A stretch of 7,205 nt of DNA from Lachnospiraceae bacterium UBA3282. Lineage in GTDB: Bacteria; Bacillota; Clostridia; Lachnospirales; Lachnospiraceae. The stretch is from NCBI GenBank assembly GCA_002361735.1, contig DETS01000032.1, positions 1 to 7,205 of the forward strand, given 5' to 3'. Below, piece by piece: positions 1 to 6,070 of this stretch. Each line of letters starts with the position of its first letter. The first letter of the stretch is position 1. The notes beneath the pieces were generated by a model. That model was given only the letters and a program-made list of their open reading frames with translations, was not told the DNA's origin and ran no database searches. Position numbers and translations under genes: made by a program.

Positions 1-1
1 G

Positions 2-130
2 ACACCGCAGGAGCCCGGAGAGGGCAAGCAGCCCGAACAGCCTGTGATACCGCAGGAACCTGTCGAGGAGGAGAAGCCTGAGGAAACACAGCCCCCCGTG
101 CAGCCTGAGGAGGAACTTGGGGACGAGGCC
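2..130 (+). repeat. Pro/Glu-rich linker with imperfect 15-residue tandem repeat
   Basis: Two adjacent copies are visible, TPQEPGEGKQPEQPV (from base 2) and IPQEPVEEEKPEETQ (from base 47), followed by a looser PPVQPEEE tail. The DNA repeats as ACCGCAGGAGCCCG and ACCGCAGGAACCTG. The first copy starts at the window edge, so the array probably continues to the left. Acidic Pro-rich stretches like this commonly lie just after the signal peptide or act as wall-spanning spacers in Gram-positive surface proteins. That placement is inferred, because no signal peptide is in the window. Confidence 0.75.
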
Positions 131-3100
131 TATATCAGTAGAATCGTGACCTTCACGGATGACACCGGTATGCAGGTGACCTATGACGCCAATGCTTCCA
201 CGCAGTATAAATACGTGGTGGAGAGCGGCGTTCTTACGGCTGTCAAGAAGCTGGGCACCACGGTAAGCGGGAATACGATAGAGGAGCCGATTACCTTTGA
301 GGGCAACGTGGAACTGAAGCAGCCTGAGGAGGGAGAGAAGTATACCTCCATCGCAGGCAGCGTATTTGGCGGCAACAAGAAAATTACTTATGTAAAGCTC
401 CCCGCGGGTCTTGAGACCATCGGAGAGGGTGCGTTTAAGGATTGTACGGCATTGAAGGGCGTCTACCTGCCCGCCAGCGTGAATAAAATAGAGAGCAGTG
501 CGTTTGAGAATTGTACGGCAATGACCCAGATCAATGTACCGAAAGCGGTGACGACGATCGGGGATAAGGCGTTTAAGGGTGATACGAAACTGTATCTGGT
601 CTATATGAAAGATATGGATTACAGCGAGCTTAAGGTCATCGGCGCGGAAGCGTTTTCCGGCTGTGCGGTGCTGTCGCAGTTCTGCTCCCACAGCGACTTT
701 GTGTTCCCGACAAAGTTAGAGAGCATCGGTGAAGCTGCTTTCCGGGGTTGTAAGGCAGTCAAAAAGGTAGATTTTACGGCAAATAAGAATTTGACGTCGA
801 TTGGAAAGGCTGTATTTACCGGGTGTACCGGGATTACGGACCTGTCACCCGGGACCTCCCTTCGGGAGATACCGGAGGAAGCATTTGCCGACTGTAGTGC
901 GCTGACCTGTATTAATTTTGTAAATGGCAATAATATGATCATCGGCAAGATGGCTTTCAAGGGCTGCTTCGGATTAACGCAGCTTGTGCTGCCCCAGTCG
1001 ATTATTGCAATTAGGGATTATGCGTTTCAGGGTTGTACCAAGTTAAGGCAGGTGAAAATTGAGTGCTTTAATATTGATATTGAGCGGTATGCGTTTCCTA
1101 AAGAAGCGCCGGATTTGGTGATTGTGGCAGATAAGGACAGCAAGGGTGAGTTCTATGCAAAGGAGTACGATTTCAATACACCTGACGAGAATGCTTTTTA
1201 TCAGTACACGGTAGAAGATGTAAACGGCGTCCTGATGACTGGCGGCGTGTTCCCCGGCGGTACGATCTGGGTGGGAACGGCGTCATCGACGAAGCCGGGC
1301 GATGCAGGGGACGTCAACTTCCAGAATACGAAAAAGGGCGTTAAGAAAGGCGAGCTCTGCTACATATATCAAAGTCAGTCAGATGAACAGGCAAAGAACT
1401 ATACTTTCATTAAGGAGTCCCTGCGCTGCAACGGCAAGACCGTGCAGAAGAAGGATGGCAAGTATTACTTTGAGATGCCGGCTGGCGGTGCGGTTATCAC
1501 GGCGGAATTTCGCGCGAATACCCCGGATAAGATCAAGGGGCAGACGGTGACGGTAGAATTTTCAAACGGTACGCCGCTGCAGAACGGAAAAACAGATAAA
1601 TTCGGTTATCTGGGGATCGAGCTCAGAGTAGGGCAGACCAGCAGAATGTTCTTACTGGACGAGGATGGCAGCCCGATTCCCGCGACAAAGTTAAGCCTTG
1701 TCAAGTCTGACAATGAAAAGGTAGCAAAGATTGATAAAAACGGTGTGATCACTGCGACCGGAACAGAGGGGAAAGATAAGGCGGACGCGACTGTCACCAT
1801 CGAGCTCAAGGGCGGCGACGGCAACACGATCACAATCAACAGACAGGTGAGCGTGACGACGGCAGAGGCAAGGAACATTATCCTGAAGGCTTCCGACTAC
1901 AGCTCCTTAGTAAAGGTTGAGGGAGAGCCTGACGGAATCCAGACGGCATCGATTAAAAAGAACATTGTGCGGGCGGAAAGCCTCAGTTTCAAGCTGAAAG
2001 CAAATATTTTTGACGGCGAGGAAGGCATCAGCAAGGATCTCACCTGGACGACGAGCAATGCCAAGGTTGCGGTTCTGAAAAAGGACAAGACAACGGCGGA
2101 GAATCCCACGAACGAAGTGATTGTGCAGAAGGGCTGTGAGGGTGAGGCGACCATCACGGTGACGGCACAAAACCCTGTCGATTCGGAGAAGGAGAAGGTC
2201 ACGCAGAAGTTTGTGGTGAGAGTCTACGAGGAAGGTTTTCGGCTCACGAGCTCTGCAGTGACGGTGAATCCGAGGATGGAGGATGGCGGCACCATCGAGC
2301 TGATCTCGGCATACGGCATGGGGCTTGAGGGTGCGACGATTGAACTCTATGAGGAGAAGACTCTCGGAACGACGAAATTTACGGTTTCGTATGACGCGCA
2401 GGAGAGCAGCGATGTCTGCAAGAGATTTCGTGTCAGACCGATTTCCGAGACAATCAAGAACGGTACTTATAAAGTACGCGTCGGCGTGAACGGTGAGAAG
2501 AGTGAAAAAAATCTGATTCCTTTGACCATTACGGTCAAGGCAGATATGCCGAAACCGACCGTAAAATTCAATGCGAATAAGGCGAAGTTCAACCTGTTCT
2601 ATAAAGATGGCGGAAAGGACGCCGAGGGCAATTCGATCGCAGTCGTTACGGAAGTGACAAAGCTTAACGGGAACACGATCAAGAAAGCGGCGCTTGAGCC
2701 CCTTACCCAGAAAGAGGACGACAGGCTCTTTACGGAAAATTTCGTGATCGACGAGACTGGTACAGACCTTAGCAAGGGCAGGGTAGTCGTCAAGCGGAGC
2801 GCAGGCAATCTCAAATATACGTCGAAGAAGAAGGCGGCGGTGACGGGTTATCTGGTTCTCTACTTTGACGGGTTCGATAATAGTGCGGCAAAGAAAGTAA
2901 AGGTGACTATGCCGACCTGTACGACGGCGCCGTCCTGGGCGCTTCGGGCAACGAAGGCTACCTATCGCGCAAATGCGGATGTACAGGATATCAGCCTTGT
3001 GCTCTATGATAAGAAGACAAAGAAGAAGGAACAGGTGCTTCTGGATGCCGAAAACTACACAGTGACTGCCGAGGAGAAGGGCGATGTCGCATTGATGGAG

Positions 3101-4756
3101 AAGCCTAAGATCACAGACGGCGCCATTGCAGTGAGATTTTTACCGGACAAGGGCAGCATGAAGCTGGTGCTGCATAATCCGGCATGGGATAACGACAAGA
3201 ATGGCAAGGAGAGGACCTTAAGCTACACCTATACAGTGAGCGTCAGCAACGCGAAACCTACGGTGAAGCCGGATCAGAGCAGCGTATCTTTGAATCTGAA
3301 TTATCCGGAGAAATCCGTACAGTTTAAGCTGGTGTCCAACCTGGGCGGTATCGAGATTGAGAAGCAGCAGACCTTTACGCCGGTCGTTACGAAATCCAAC
3401 GGATCGGAGATCGCAAAATTACGGGTTACCTACGAGGACGGCGTAGGAACAGCCAGTATCATGGGCGGGCAGTCCGTGAAGAAAGGAACCTATAAATTTG
3501 AGTGCAATCCGAAAACCGACGAGCAGGGTGTGAAGAAAACGGTCCTGACCGTCAAGGTGGTGGATGGAAAGCCGACTGTTAAGCTTGGTAAGGGAACGCT
3601 GCAGTTGAATACGGTCGTCTATAATAACAACAGCAAGACAAACAGTACCATGGCAGACAGCAGGGCTGACGCTTCCGTAAATGGCGCAGGGCAGGCGGTC
3701 ATCTATCAGGAGACTTCTGAGCGGACCTTTACGGTGAACACAAAACCCGAAGGCTATACGCTGGCTCCTGTAGGCAGCGGCGCGGATAAGACGGAGATTG
3801 TATGCACGACGAAAAAGAAGGCCGGCGCAGAGAAGAATTTCCTCTTTACGGTTGAGGAGCACGAGAAGGATGATGTGTTAAAAGTATCTTTGAAGAATCC
3901 GTCGATCGCAAAGGGAACTTATAGCTTTAAGATGACGCCGAGACTTTTGAAGGAAGGCGCAACTACCGTGTCCGCCAAGAGCGTAAACTTTTCGGTGAAG
4001 GTAATCAGTACGGACGATATCTATATGACGGCATCGTCGAAGGGTAAAATCAATCTCTTGAACAGAGAGGGCGAGATAAGCGATAAGAACGGCATCCTGT
4101 ATACCCCCGCACTGAAGAATGTCGTGGGTAAGATCGAGGCGGTGAAGATTTATGACGCCGGTTCTCTGGAGGAGGAGAGCAAGTATTTTGATATCTCTCT
4201 GATCGAGGAAGGAAAGAACGCCGGTAAGTTCTTTGTGACGCCGAAGAAGATCGCAAAGCAGGAGAATCCCGACGGACCGATCACCTATACCTACGCAGAG
4301 CTTGAGAGCAATAAAAATTACCCGGTACGTATTTGGGCACAGGTCAAGGGTTATGCGGGTGATGTGAGGACAAAGGGCGGCGTATTCACGAAGACCATCC
4401 GCATCAAGACCTCTCAGGTATTGCCGAAGGTGACGACGGATAAGACGAGTATGGATGTATATCTTTCCACGAAGAGCTACAATGCAAACTTTGTGGTGAA
4501 GCCGAAAGAGGGATCCGTGGGAGCGATCGAGCAGGTATACTTTGGTGAGAAGGACGAGATGGCGCAGGAAAGCTTTGAACTGGTGCAGACGCCGCAGGCG
4601 GACGGTTCCATGAAGGTGACCGTGCATCTGAAAGAGGCTGTCAGCTTCGCAAACGGAACAGTCAATAATGTGAAATTCTATGTGAAGTATAAAGGACAGG
4701 GAACGAACACTTCCGAGACGGCGACAGGCTTTACCATGAAGATTCGGGTAAACTAA
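2..4756 (+). CDS. Large modular surface/secreted protein: BspA-like leucine-rich repeats, InlB-like, Ig-like and repeated C-terminal modules (5' partial)
   Basis: The frame is open from base 2 to the TAA at 4754-4756, giving about 1584 codons, and the 5' end lies outside the window. A GTG at 44 is in frame, but it sits inside a repeat that continues upstream and has no ribosome binding site, so it is not the start. Order of parts by nucleotide: Pro/Glu-rich linker (2-130), N-terminal cap (131-358), leucine-rich repeats (359-1142), divergent InlB B-repeat-like domain (1205-1513), two Ig-like domains (1622-1858 and 1973-2230), and seven diverged modules (2237-4753). The composition is rich in Lys, Thr, Val and Gly with few cysteines, typical of exported beta-rich proteins. 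There is no C-terminal LPXTG, membrane helix or choline/SLH-type repeat, so it is either secreted or held by something in the missing N-terminus. LRR_5 proteins of this kind are usually adhesins or host-interaction proteins; that role is inferred here. A terminator follows 41 bases after the stop, so it is the last gene of its transcript. Confidence 0.93.
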   Translation, partial: TPQEPGEGKQPEQPVIPQEPVEEEKPEETQPPVQPEEELGDEAYISRIVTFTDDTGMQVTYDANASTQYKYVVESGVLTAVKKLGTTVSGNTIEEPITFEGNVELKQPEEGEKYTSIAGSVFGGNKKITYVKLPAGLETIGEGAFKDCTALKGVYLPASVNKIESSAFENCTAMTQINVPKAVTTIGDKAFKGDTKLYLVYMKDMDYSELKVIGAEAFSGCAVLSQFCSHSDFVFPTKLESIGEAAFRGCKAVKKVDFTANKNLTSIGKAVFTGCTGITDLSPGTSLREIPEEAFADCSALTCINFVNGNNMIIGKMAFKGCFGLTQLVLPQSIIAIRDYAFQGCTKLRQVKIECFNIDIERYAFPKEAPDLVIVADKDSKGEFYAKEYDFNTPDENAFYQYTVEDVNGVLMTGGVFPGGTIWVGTASSTKPGDAGDVNFQNTKKGVKKGELCYIYQSQSDEQAKNYTFIKESLRCNGKTVQKKDGKYYFEMPAGGAVITAEFRANTPDKIKGQTVTVEFSNGTPLQNGKTDKFGYLGIELRVGQTSRMFLLDEDGSPIPATKLSLVKSDNEKVAKIDKNGVITATGTEGKDKADATVTIELKGGDGNTITINRQVSVTTAEARNIILKASDYSSLVKVEGEPDGIQTASIKKNIVRAESLSFKLKANIFDGEEGISKDLTWTTSNAKVAVLKKDKTTAENPTNEVIVQKGCEGEATITVTAQNPVDSEKEKVTQKFVVRVYEEGFRLTSSAVTVNPRMEDGGTIELISAYGMGLEGATIELYEEKTLGTTKFTVSYDAQESSDVCKRFRVRPISETIKNGTYKVRVGVNGEKSEKNLIPLTITVKADMPKPTVKFNANKAKFNLFYKDGGKDAEGNSIAVVTEVTKLNGNTIKKAALEPLTQKEDDRLFTENFVIDETGTDLSKGRVVVKRSAGNLKYTSKKKAAVTGYLVLYFDGFDNSAAKKVKVTMPTCTTAPSWALRATKATYRANADVQDISLVLYDKKTKKKEQVLLDAENYTVTAEEKGDVALMEKPKITDGAIAVRFLPDKGSMKLVLHNPAWDNDKNGKERTLSYTYTVSVSNAKPTVKPDQSSVSLNLNYPEKSVQFKLVSNLGGIEIEKQQTFTPVVTKSNGSEIAKLRVTYEDGVGTASIMGGQSVKKGTYKFECNPKTDEQGVKKTVLTVKVVDGKPTVKLGKGTLQLNTVVYNNNSKTNSTMADSRADASVNGAGQAVIYQETSERTFTVNTKPEGYTLAPVGSGADKTEIVCTTKKKAGAEKNFLFTVEEHEKDDVLKVSLKNPSIAKGTYSFKMTPRLLKEGATTVSAKSVNFSVKVISTDDIYMTASSKGKINLLNREGEISDKNGILYTPALKNVVGKIEAVKIYDAGSLEEESKYFDISLIEEGKNAGKFFVTPKKIAKQENPDGPITYTYAELESNKNYPVRIWAQVKGYAGDVRTKGGVFTKTIRIKTSQVLPKVTTDKTSMDVYLSTKSYNANFVVKPKEGSVGAIEQVYFGEKDEMAQESFELVQTPQADGSMKVTVHLKEAVSFANGTVNNVKFYVKYKGQGTNTSETATGFTMKIRVN
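359..1142 (+). repeat. BspA-like (LRR_5 / TpLRR) leucine-rich repeat domain, 10-11 repeats
   Basis: The translated repeat follows the pattern I-G-x-x-A-F-x-G-C-x-x-L-x-x-V-x-L-P, about 23 residues per unit. Successive AF-type anchors read SVFGG, GAFKDC, SAFENC, KAFKGD, EAFSGC, AAFRGC, AVFTGC, EAFADC, MAFKGC, YAFQGC and YAFPKE, the last being a degenerate cap. Eight units keep the Cys after AFxx. Units 4 and 5 are lengthened by a few residues. At the DNA level, units 2 and 3 are still clearly related (bases near 431-460 and 500-529), suggesting fairly recent duplication. Such domains form a curved solenoid used for protein or host-surface binding. The binding partner here cannot be told. Confidence 0.92.
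1205..1513 (+). other. Divergent InlB B-repeat-like domain within the surface protein
   Basis: This stretch starts with YTVEDVNGVLMTGGVFPGG and ends with YYFEMPAGGAVITAEFRA. The ending matches the hallmark 'Y-x-F-x-MPa-x-x-v-x-v-t-A-x-F' of divergent InlB B-repeats (small beta-grasp-like modules often found after LRR_5 solenoids in Clostridia). At about 100 residues it is longer than the usual 70-80, with an insert in the middle. The assignment rests on the C-terminal motif. Confidence 0.6.
1622..1858 (+). other. Bacterial Ig-like (BIG2-type) domain
   Basis: The segment runs from LRVGQTSRMFLLDEDGS to NRQVSVTT. The middle contains DNEKVAKIDKNGVITATG, which closely matches the BIG_2 signature (S-x-x-x-x-V-A-x-V-D-x-x-G-x-V-T-A-x-x-x-G), followed by an ATVTIEL strand. 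Domains of this type are structural spacers or adhesion modules in extracellular bacterial proteins. Confidence 0.75.
1973..2230 (+). other. Second Ig-like domain (diverged BIG2-type)
   Basis: The segment begins AESLSFKLKANIFDG, passes through DLTWTTSNAKVAVLKKD (the W-x-S-x-x-x-x-V-A pattern of BIG_2 strands) and ends EGEATITVTAQNP...TQKFVVRVYE. The glycine-turn part of the signature is replaced by a longer loop (KTTAENPTNE). It is therefore a weaker match than the preceding domain. Confidence 0.6.
2237..4753 (+). repeat. Array of about seven diverged 105-150-residue C-terminal modules (KPTVK / KGTY signature)
   Basis: By eye, module starts are near bases 2237, 2552, 2927, 3254, 3569, 4016 and 4421. 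Entry motifs are KPTVKFNANKAKFNLFY (2552), APSWALRATKATY (2930), KPTVKPDQSSVSLNLNY (3254), KPTVKLGKGTLQLN (3569), DIYMTASSKGKINLL (4016) and PKVTTDKTSMDVYLS (4424). Near the end of most modules is a turn: NGTYKVRV (2459), KGSMKLVL (near 3149), KGTYKFEC (3482), KGTYSFKM (3911), KNYPVRIW (4313), NGTVNNVKFYV (4652). It is followed by a final strand of alternating Val/Lys type (LTITVKAD, LTVKVVDG, FSVKVIST, KTIRIKTS, FTMKIRVN). The pattern suggests tandem Ig/fibronectin-like beta-sandwiches. Module 2 keeps the entry but has a poor turn motif. I do not recognise a named family. Confidence 0.65.
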
Positions 4757-4794
4757 GCGGCAGGCAGTGCGGCGAATAAAAGTAAGAAGCAGAT

Positions 4795-4830
4795 AGGGCA
4801 GCGGCTGATTTAGTCGCTGCCTTGTTTTTT
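4795..4830 (+). terminator. Intrinsic (Rho-independent) terminator of the surface-protein gene
   Basis: The arms GGCAGCG (4797-4803) and CGCTGCC (4815-4821) pair perfectly. The stem extends inward with G-T, C-G and T-A pairs around a GATTT loop, and outward with G-T and A-T pairs. It is followed directly by TTGTTTTTT (4822-4830). It lies 41 bases after the TAA at 4756 and separates the surface-protein transcript from the glycosyltransferase operon. Confidence 0.9.
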
Positions 4831-4854
4831 GCTTGATAGGAAGGTGCGGCGGCG

Positions 4855-4865
4855 TAAACCGTTTA
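4855..4865. promoter_or_regulatory. Short perfect palindrome, possible operator
   Basis: TAAACCGTTTA is a perfect 5-bp inverted repeat around a single central C. It lies about 21 bases upstream of the putative -35 box of the downstream promoter, a position where an activator or repressor could sit. An 11-bp palindrome can arise by chance, so this is only a candidate. Confidence 0.2.
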
Positions 4866-4886
4866 GGGAGAATGCGGGGCATTATC

Positions 4887-4915
4887 TTGTGTTTTATCAA
4901 AAAACAGGGTAGAAT
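4887..4915 (+). promoter_or_regulatory. Putative sigma-A promoter for the glycosyltransferase operon
   Basis: TTGTGT (4887-4892) and TAGAAT (4910-4915) are separated by 17 bases, with an A/T-rich spacer containing TTTTATCAAAAAA. The -10 box matches TATAAT at five of six positions; the -35 matches only the leading TTG. Transcription would start near 4922, giving an RNA leader of about 70 bases before the TTG start at 4991. It is the best promoter candidate between the upstream terminator and the first glycosyltransferase gene. Confidence 0.5.
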
Positions 4916-4936
4916 GAATAGGTTAAAGTAGGAAAA

Positions 4937-4987
4937 ATGGTTGGCAAGATTGCGGATCACCGCGGCGTCTGGAAGACGGAGGAGTGA
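4937..4987 (+). CDS. Possible 16-codon leader ORF upstream of and in frame with the first glycosyltransferase
   Basis: ATG at 4937 opens MVGKIADHRGVWKTEE and stops at TGA 4985-4987, inside the spacer between the Shine-Dalgarno site (4978-4984) and the TTG start (4991) of the next gene. It is in the same reading frame. A weak AGGA (4930-4933) lies only 3 bases before the ATG. Ribosomes finishing here would be placed over the next gene's initiation site, so translational coupling is possible. The codons show no run of a single amino acid that would suggest classical attenuation. It may equally be a chance ORF: it is short, its ribosome binding site is poor, and no homologue can be checked here. 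Confidence 0.25.
   Translation: MVGKIADHRGVWKTEE
4952..4978 (+). promoter_or_regulatory. Two small tandem hairpins abutting the Shine-Dalgarno site
   Basis: GCGG-ATCA-CCGC (4952-4963) is a four-pair GC stem with a four-base loop. CGTCT-GGA-AGACG (4966-4978) is a perfect five-pair stem with a three-base loop. The second hairpin ends on the first G of the GGAGGAG Shine-Dalgarno site. Each stem is weak alone, but stacked in a leader of about 70 bases they could modulate access to the ribosome binding site. The regulatory role is inferred. Confidence 0.3.
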
Positions 4988-4993
4988 ACCTTG
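4978..4993 (+). promoter_or_regulatory. Strong ribosome binding site deciding a TTG start
   Basis: GGAGGAG (4978-4984) is followed by a six-base spacer and TTG at 4991. No ATG in frame gives the full gene, because the only upstream ATG (4937) is cut off by TGA at 4985. An in-frame GTG at 5015 would also give a sensible protein (MEKIVFVIPN), but the nearest AAGGA is 13 bases away. TTG is therefore preferred. Confidence 0.7.
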
Positions 4994-6070
4994 CGCAAGG
5001 ATGAAGATAAGTCGGTGGAAAAAATTGTATTTGTTATCCCGAACATGACGGGCGGCGGGACGGAACGGGTGGTAGCGCTTTTGGCAAATAGGTACAGCGC
5101 GCGGGGAATCCCTGTGGCAGTTCTCCTCTTTGCGGGAAATGAGACGGCTTATCCGCTCGATCCACGCGTAGAAGTGATGAGTGTGGGAAAGCCCTCCGGC
5201 GGGAATCCCCTCGTACAGGCAGCAAGACTTTTTAAGATGCGGCAGTATTATCGGCAAAATAAAGGCTGCCAAATTTGGGCTTTCAGCGCCATGGGGGCTG
5301 TGTTTTCCGCGGTGGCAGCGCTTGGTCAGAAGCATTTCTTCCTGGTTTCGGAACGGAATGACCCTGCCCGTTACGATCATAGGCACATCCGCGATTTGTG
5401 TTACCGTCGTGCAAAGGTGGTGGTGTGCCAGACAGAGGATGCGGCGAAAAGTTTTCCGGCGGGGATCCGCAAAAAGAGTGTGGTGATCCCCAATCCGCTG
5501 GAACCAACAGAAGAAGCCTATTTTGGAGAAAGAGAAAAACGGATCGTAGCGGTGGGGAGGCTGAATGCCCAGAAGAATCATCGGCTTTTATTGCGGGCAT
5601 TTGCAGATTTTGCGAAACACCATAAAGAGTATGTATTGGAACTTTACGGACAGGGGGAGCTGGAGGCATCATTGCGGGCGCTGGCATCGGAATTGAAGAT
5701 TGCGGACAGAACCCTTTTCAAAGGCTTTTCCAAGCAGGTGCTCTCCGAGATCAGAACGGCTGCCATGTATGTGTTATCCTCTGATTATGAGGGGATTTCC
5801 AACTCTATGTTGGAGGCAATGTCTCTCGGGATACCGGTGATCGCGACGGACTGCCCGGTGGGTGGATCGCGTATGTATATCAAAGACGGCGTCAATGGCT
5901 TTCTGGTACCTGTAGGCGATGTTTCTGCACTGGTACAGGCCATGGAGCGGCTGGCTGACGAACCTGCGCTGGGAGAATCGTTTGGCAGGGAGGCGGTGAA
6001 GCTGCGGAAGGAGTTGGCGACGGCTAAGATCGCCGACAGGTTTCTTGCCCTGACACGGAGGGAATCATGA
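4991..6070 (+). CDS. GT4-family glycosyltransferase (GT-B fold, retaining)
   Basis: This 359-residue protein has the usual GT4 length and layout and is likely a cytoplasmic, membrane-associated enzyme. It would add a sugar from an activated nucleotide donor to a growing lipid-linked glycan. The N-terminal acceptor domain opens with KIVFVIPNMTGGGTERVV; the Gly-rich loop with Glu25-Arg26 is the GG-x-ER signature of the family. The donor domain begins near residue 183 with VAVGRLNAQKNH, where Arg190 and Lys195 are the expected phosphate-binding pair. The E-x7-E motif is intact (Glu267 and Glu275 in YEGISNSMLEAMSLG), followed by the typical IPVIATDCPVGGSRMYI and NGFLVPVGD. The sequence resembles enzymes of capsule, exopolysaccharide and PglH-like N-acetylhexosamine transfer; donor and acceptor cannot be read from sequence. 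The start is TTG with a strong ribosome binding site. It overlaps the next gene by four bases. Confidence 0.93.
   Translation: MRKDEDKSVEKIVFVIPNMTGGGTERVVALLANRYSARGIPVAVLLFAGNETAYPLDPRVEVMSVGKPSGGNPLVQAARLFKMRQYYRQNKGCQIWAFSAMGAVFSAVAALGQKHFFLVSERNDPARYDHRHIRDLCYRRAKVVVCQTEDAAKSFPAGIRKKSVVIPNPLEPTEEAYFGEREKRIVAVGRLNAQKNHRLLLRAFADFAKHHKEYVLELYGQGELEASLRALASELKIADRTLFKGFSKQVLSEIRTAAMYVLSSDYEGISNSMLEAMSLGIPVIATDCPVGGSRMYIKDGVNGFLVPVGDVSALVQAMERLADEPALGESFGREAVKLRKELATAKIADRFLALTRRES
6057..6070 (+). promoter_or_regulatory. Translational coupling site: GGAGGGA and ATGA stop/start overlap
   Basis: The TGA stop of the first glycosyltransferase (6068-6070) overlaps the ATG start of the second (6067-6069). 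GGAGGGA (6057-6063), lying inside the upstream gene, is the ribosome binding site, with a rather short spacer of three to four bases. The arrangement implies coupled translation and matched expression of the two enzymes. Confidence 0.85.

Noticed and set aside
44..46. GTG at 44 as the start codon of the surface-protein gene.
   Set aside because: The frame is open to the left edge and the codons before it encode the first copy of the same Pro/Glu repeat, so the real start is upstream of the window.
3419..3862. A 147-codon minus-strand open frame inside the surface-protein gene.
   Set aside because: It lies wholly within a strongly supported coding region, has no domain pattern and no ribosome binding site that I can see.
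4833..4867. TTGATA at 4833 as an alternative -35 box.
   Set aside because: No -10-like hexamer lies 16 to 18 bases downstream; the nearest candidate is too far away.
4985..4987. Read-through or selenocysteine decoding of the TGA that separates the leader ORF from the first glycosyltransferase.
   Set aside because: The GT4 domain is complete without the leader residues, a strong Shine-Dalgarno site serves the TTG, and the small hairpins lie before rather than after the TGA as a bacterial SECIS element would need.
3878..5581. A 567-codon open frame on the minus strand running across the end of the surface-protein gene, the terminator and the start of the first glycosyltransferase.
   Set aside because: Its translation is rich in His, Arg, Leu and Cys with no recognisable domain, it spans two unrelated well-supported genes and an intergenic region on the other strand, and it looks like an antisense shadow caused by codon bias.
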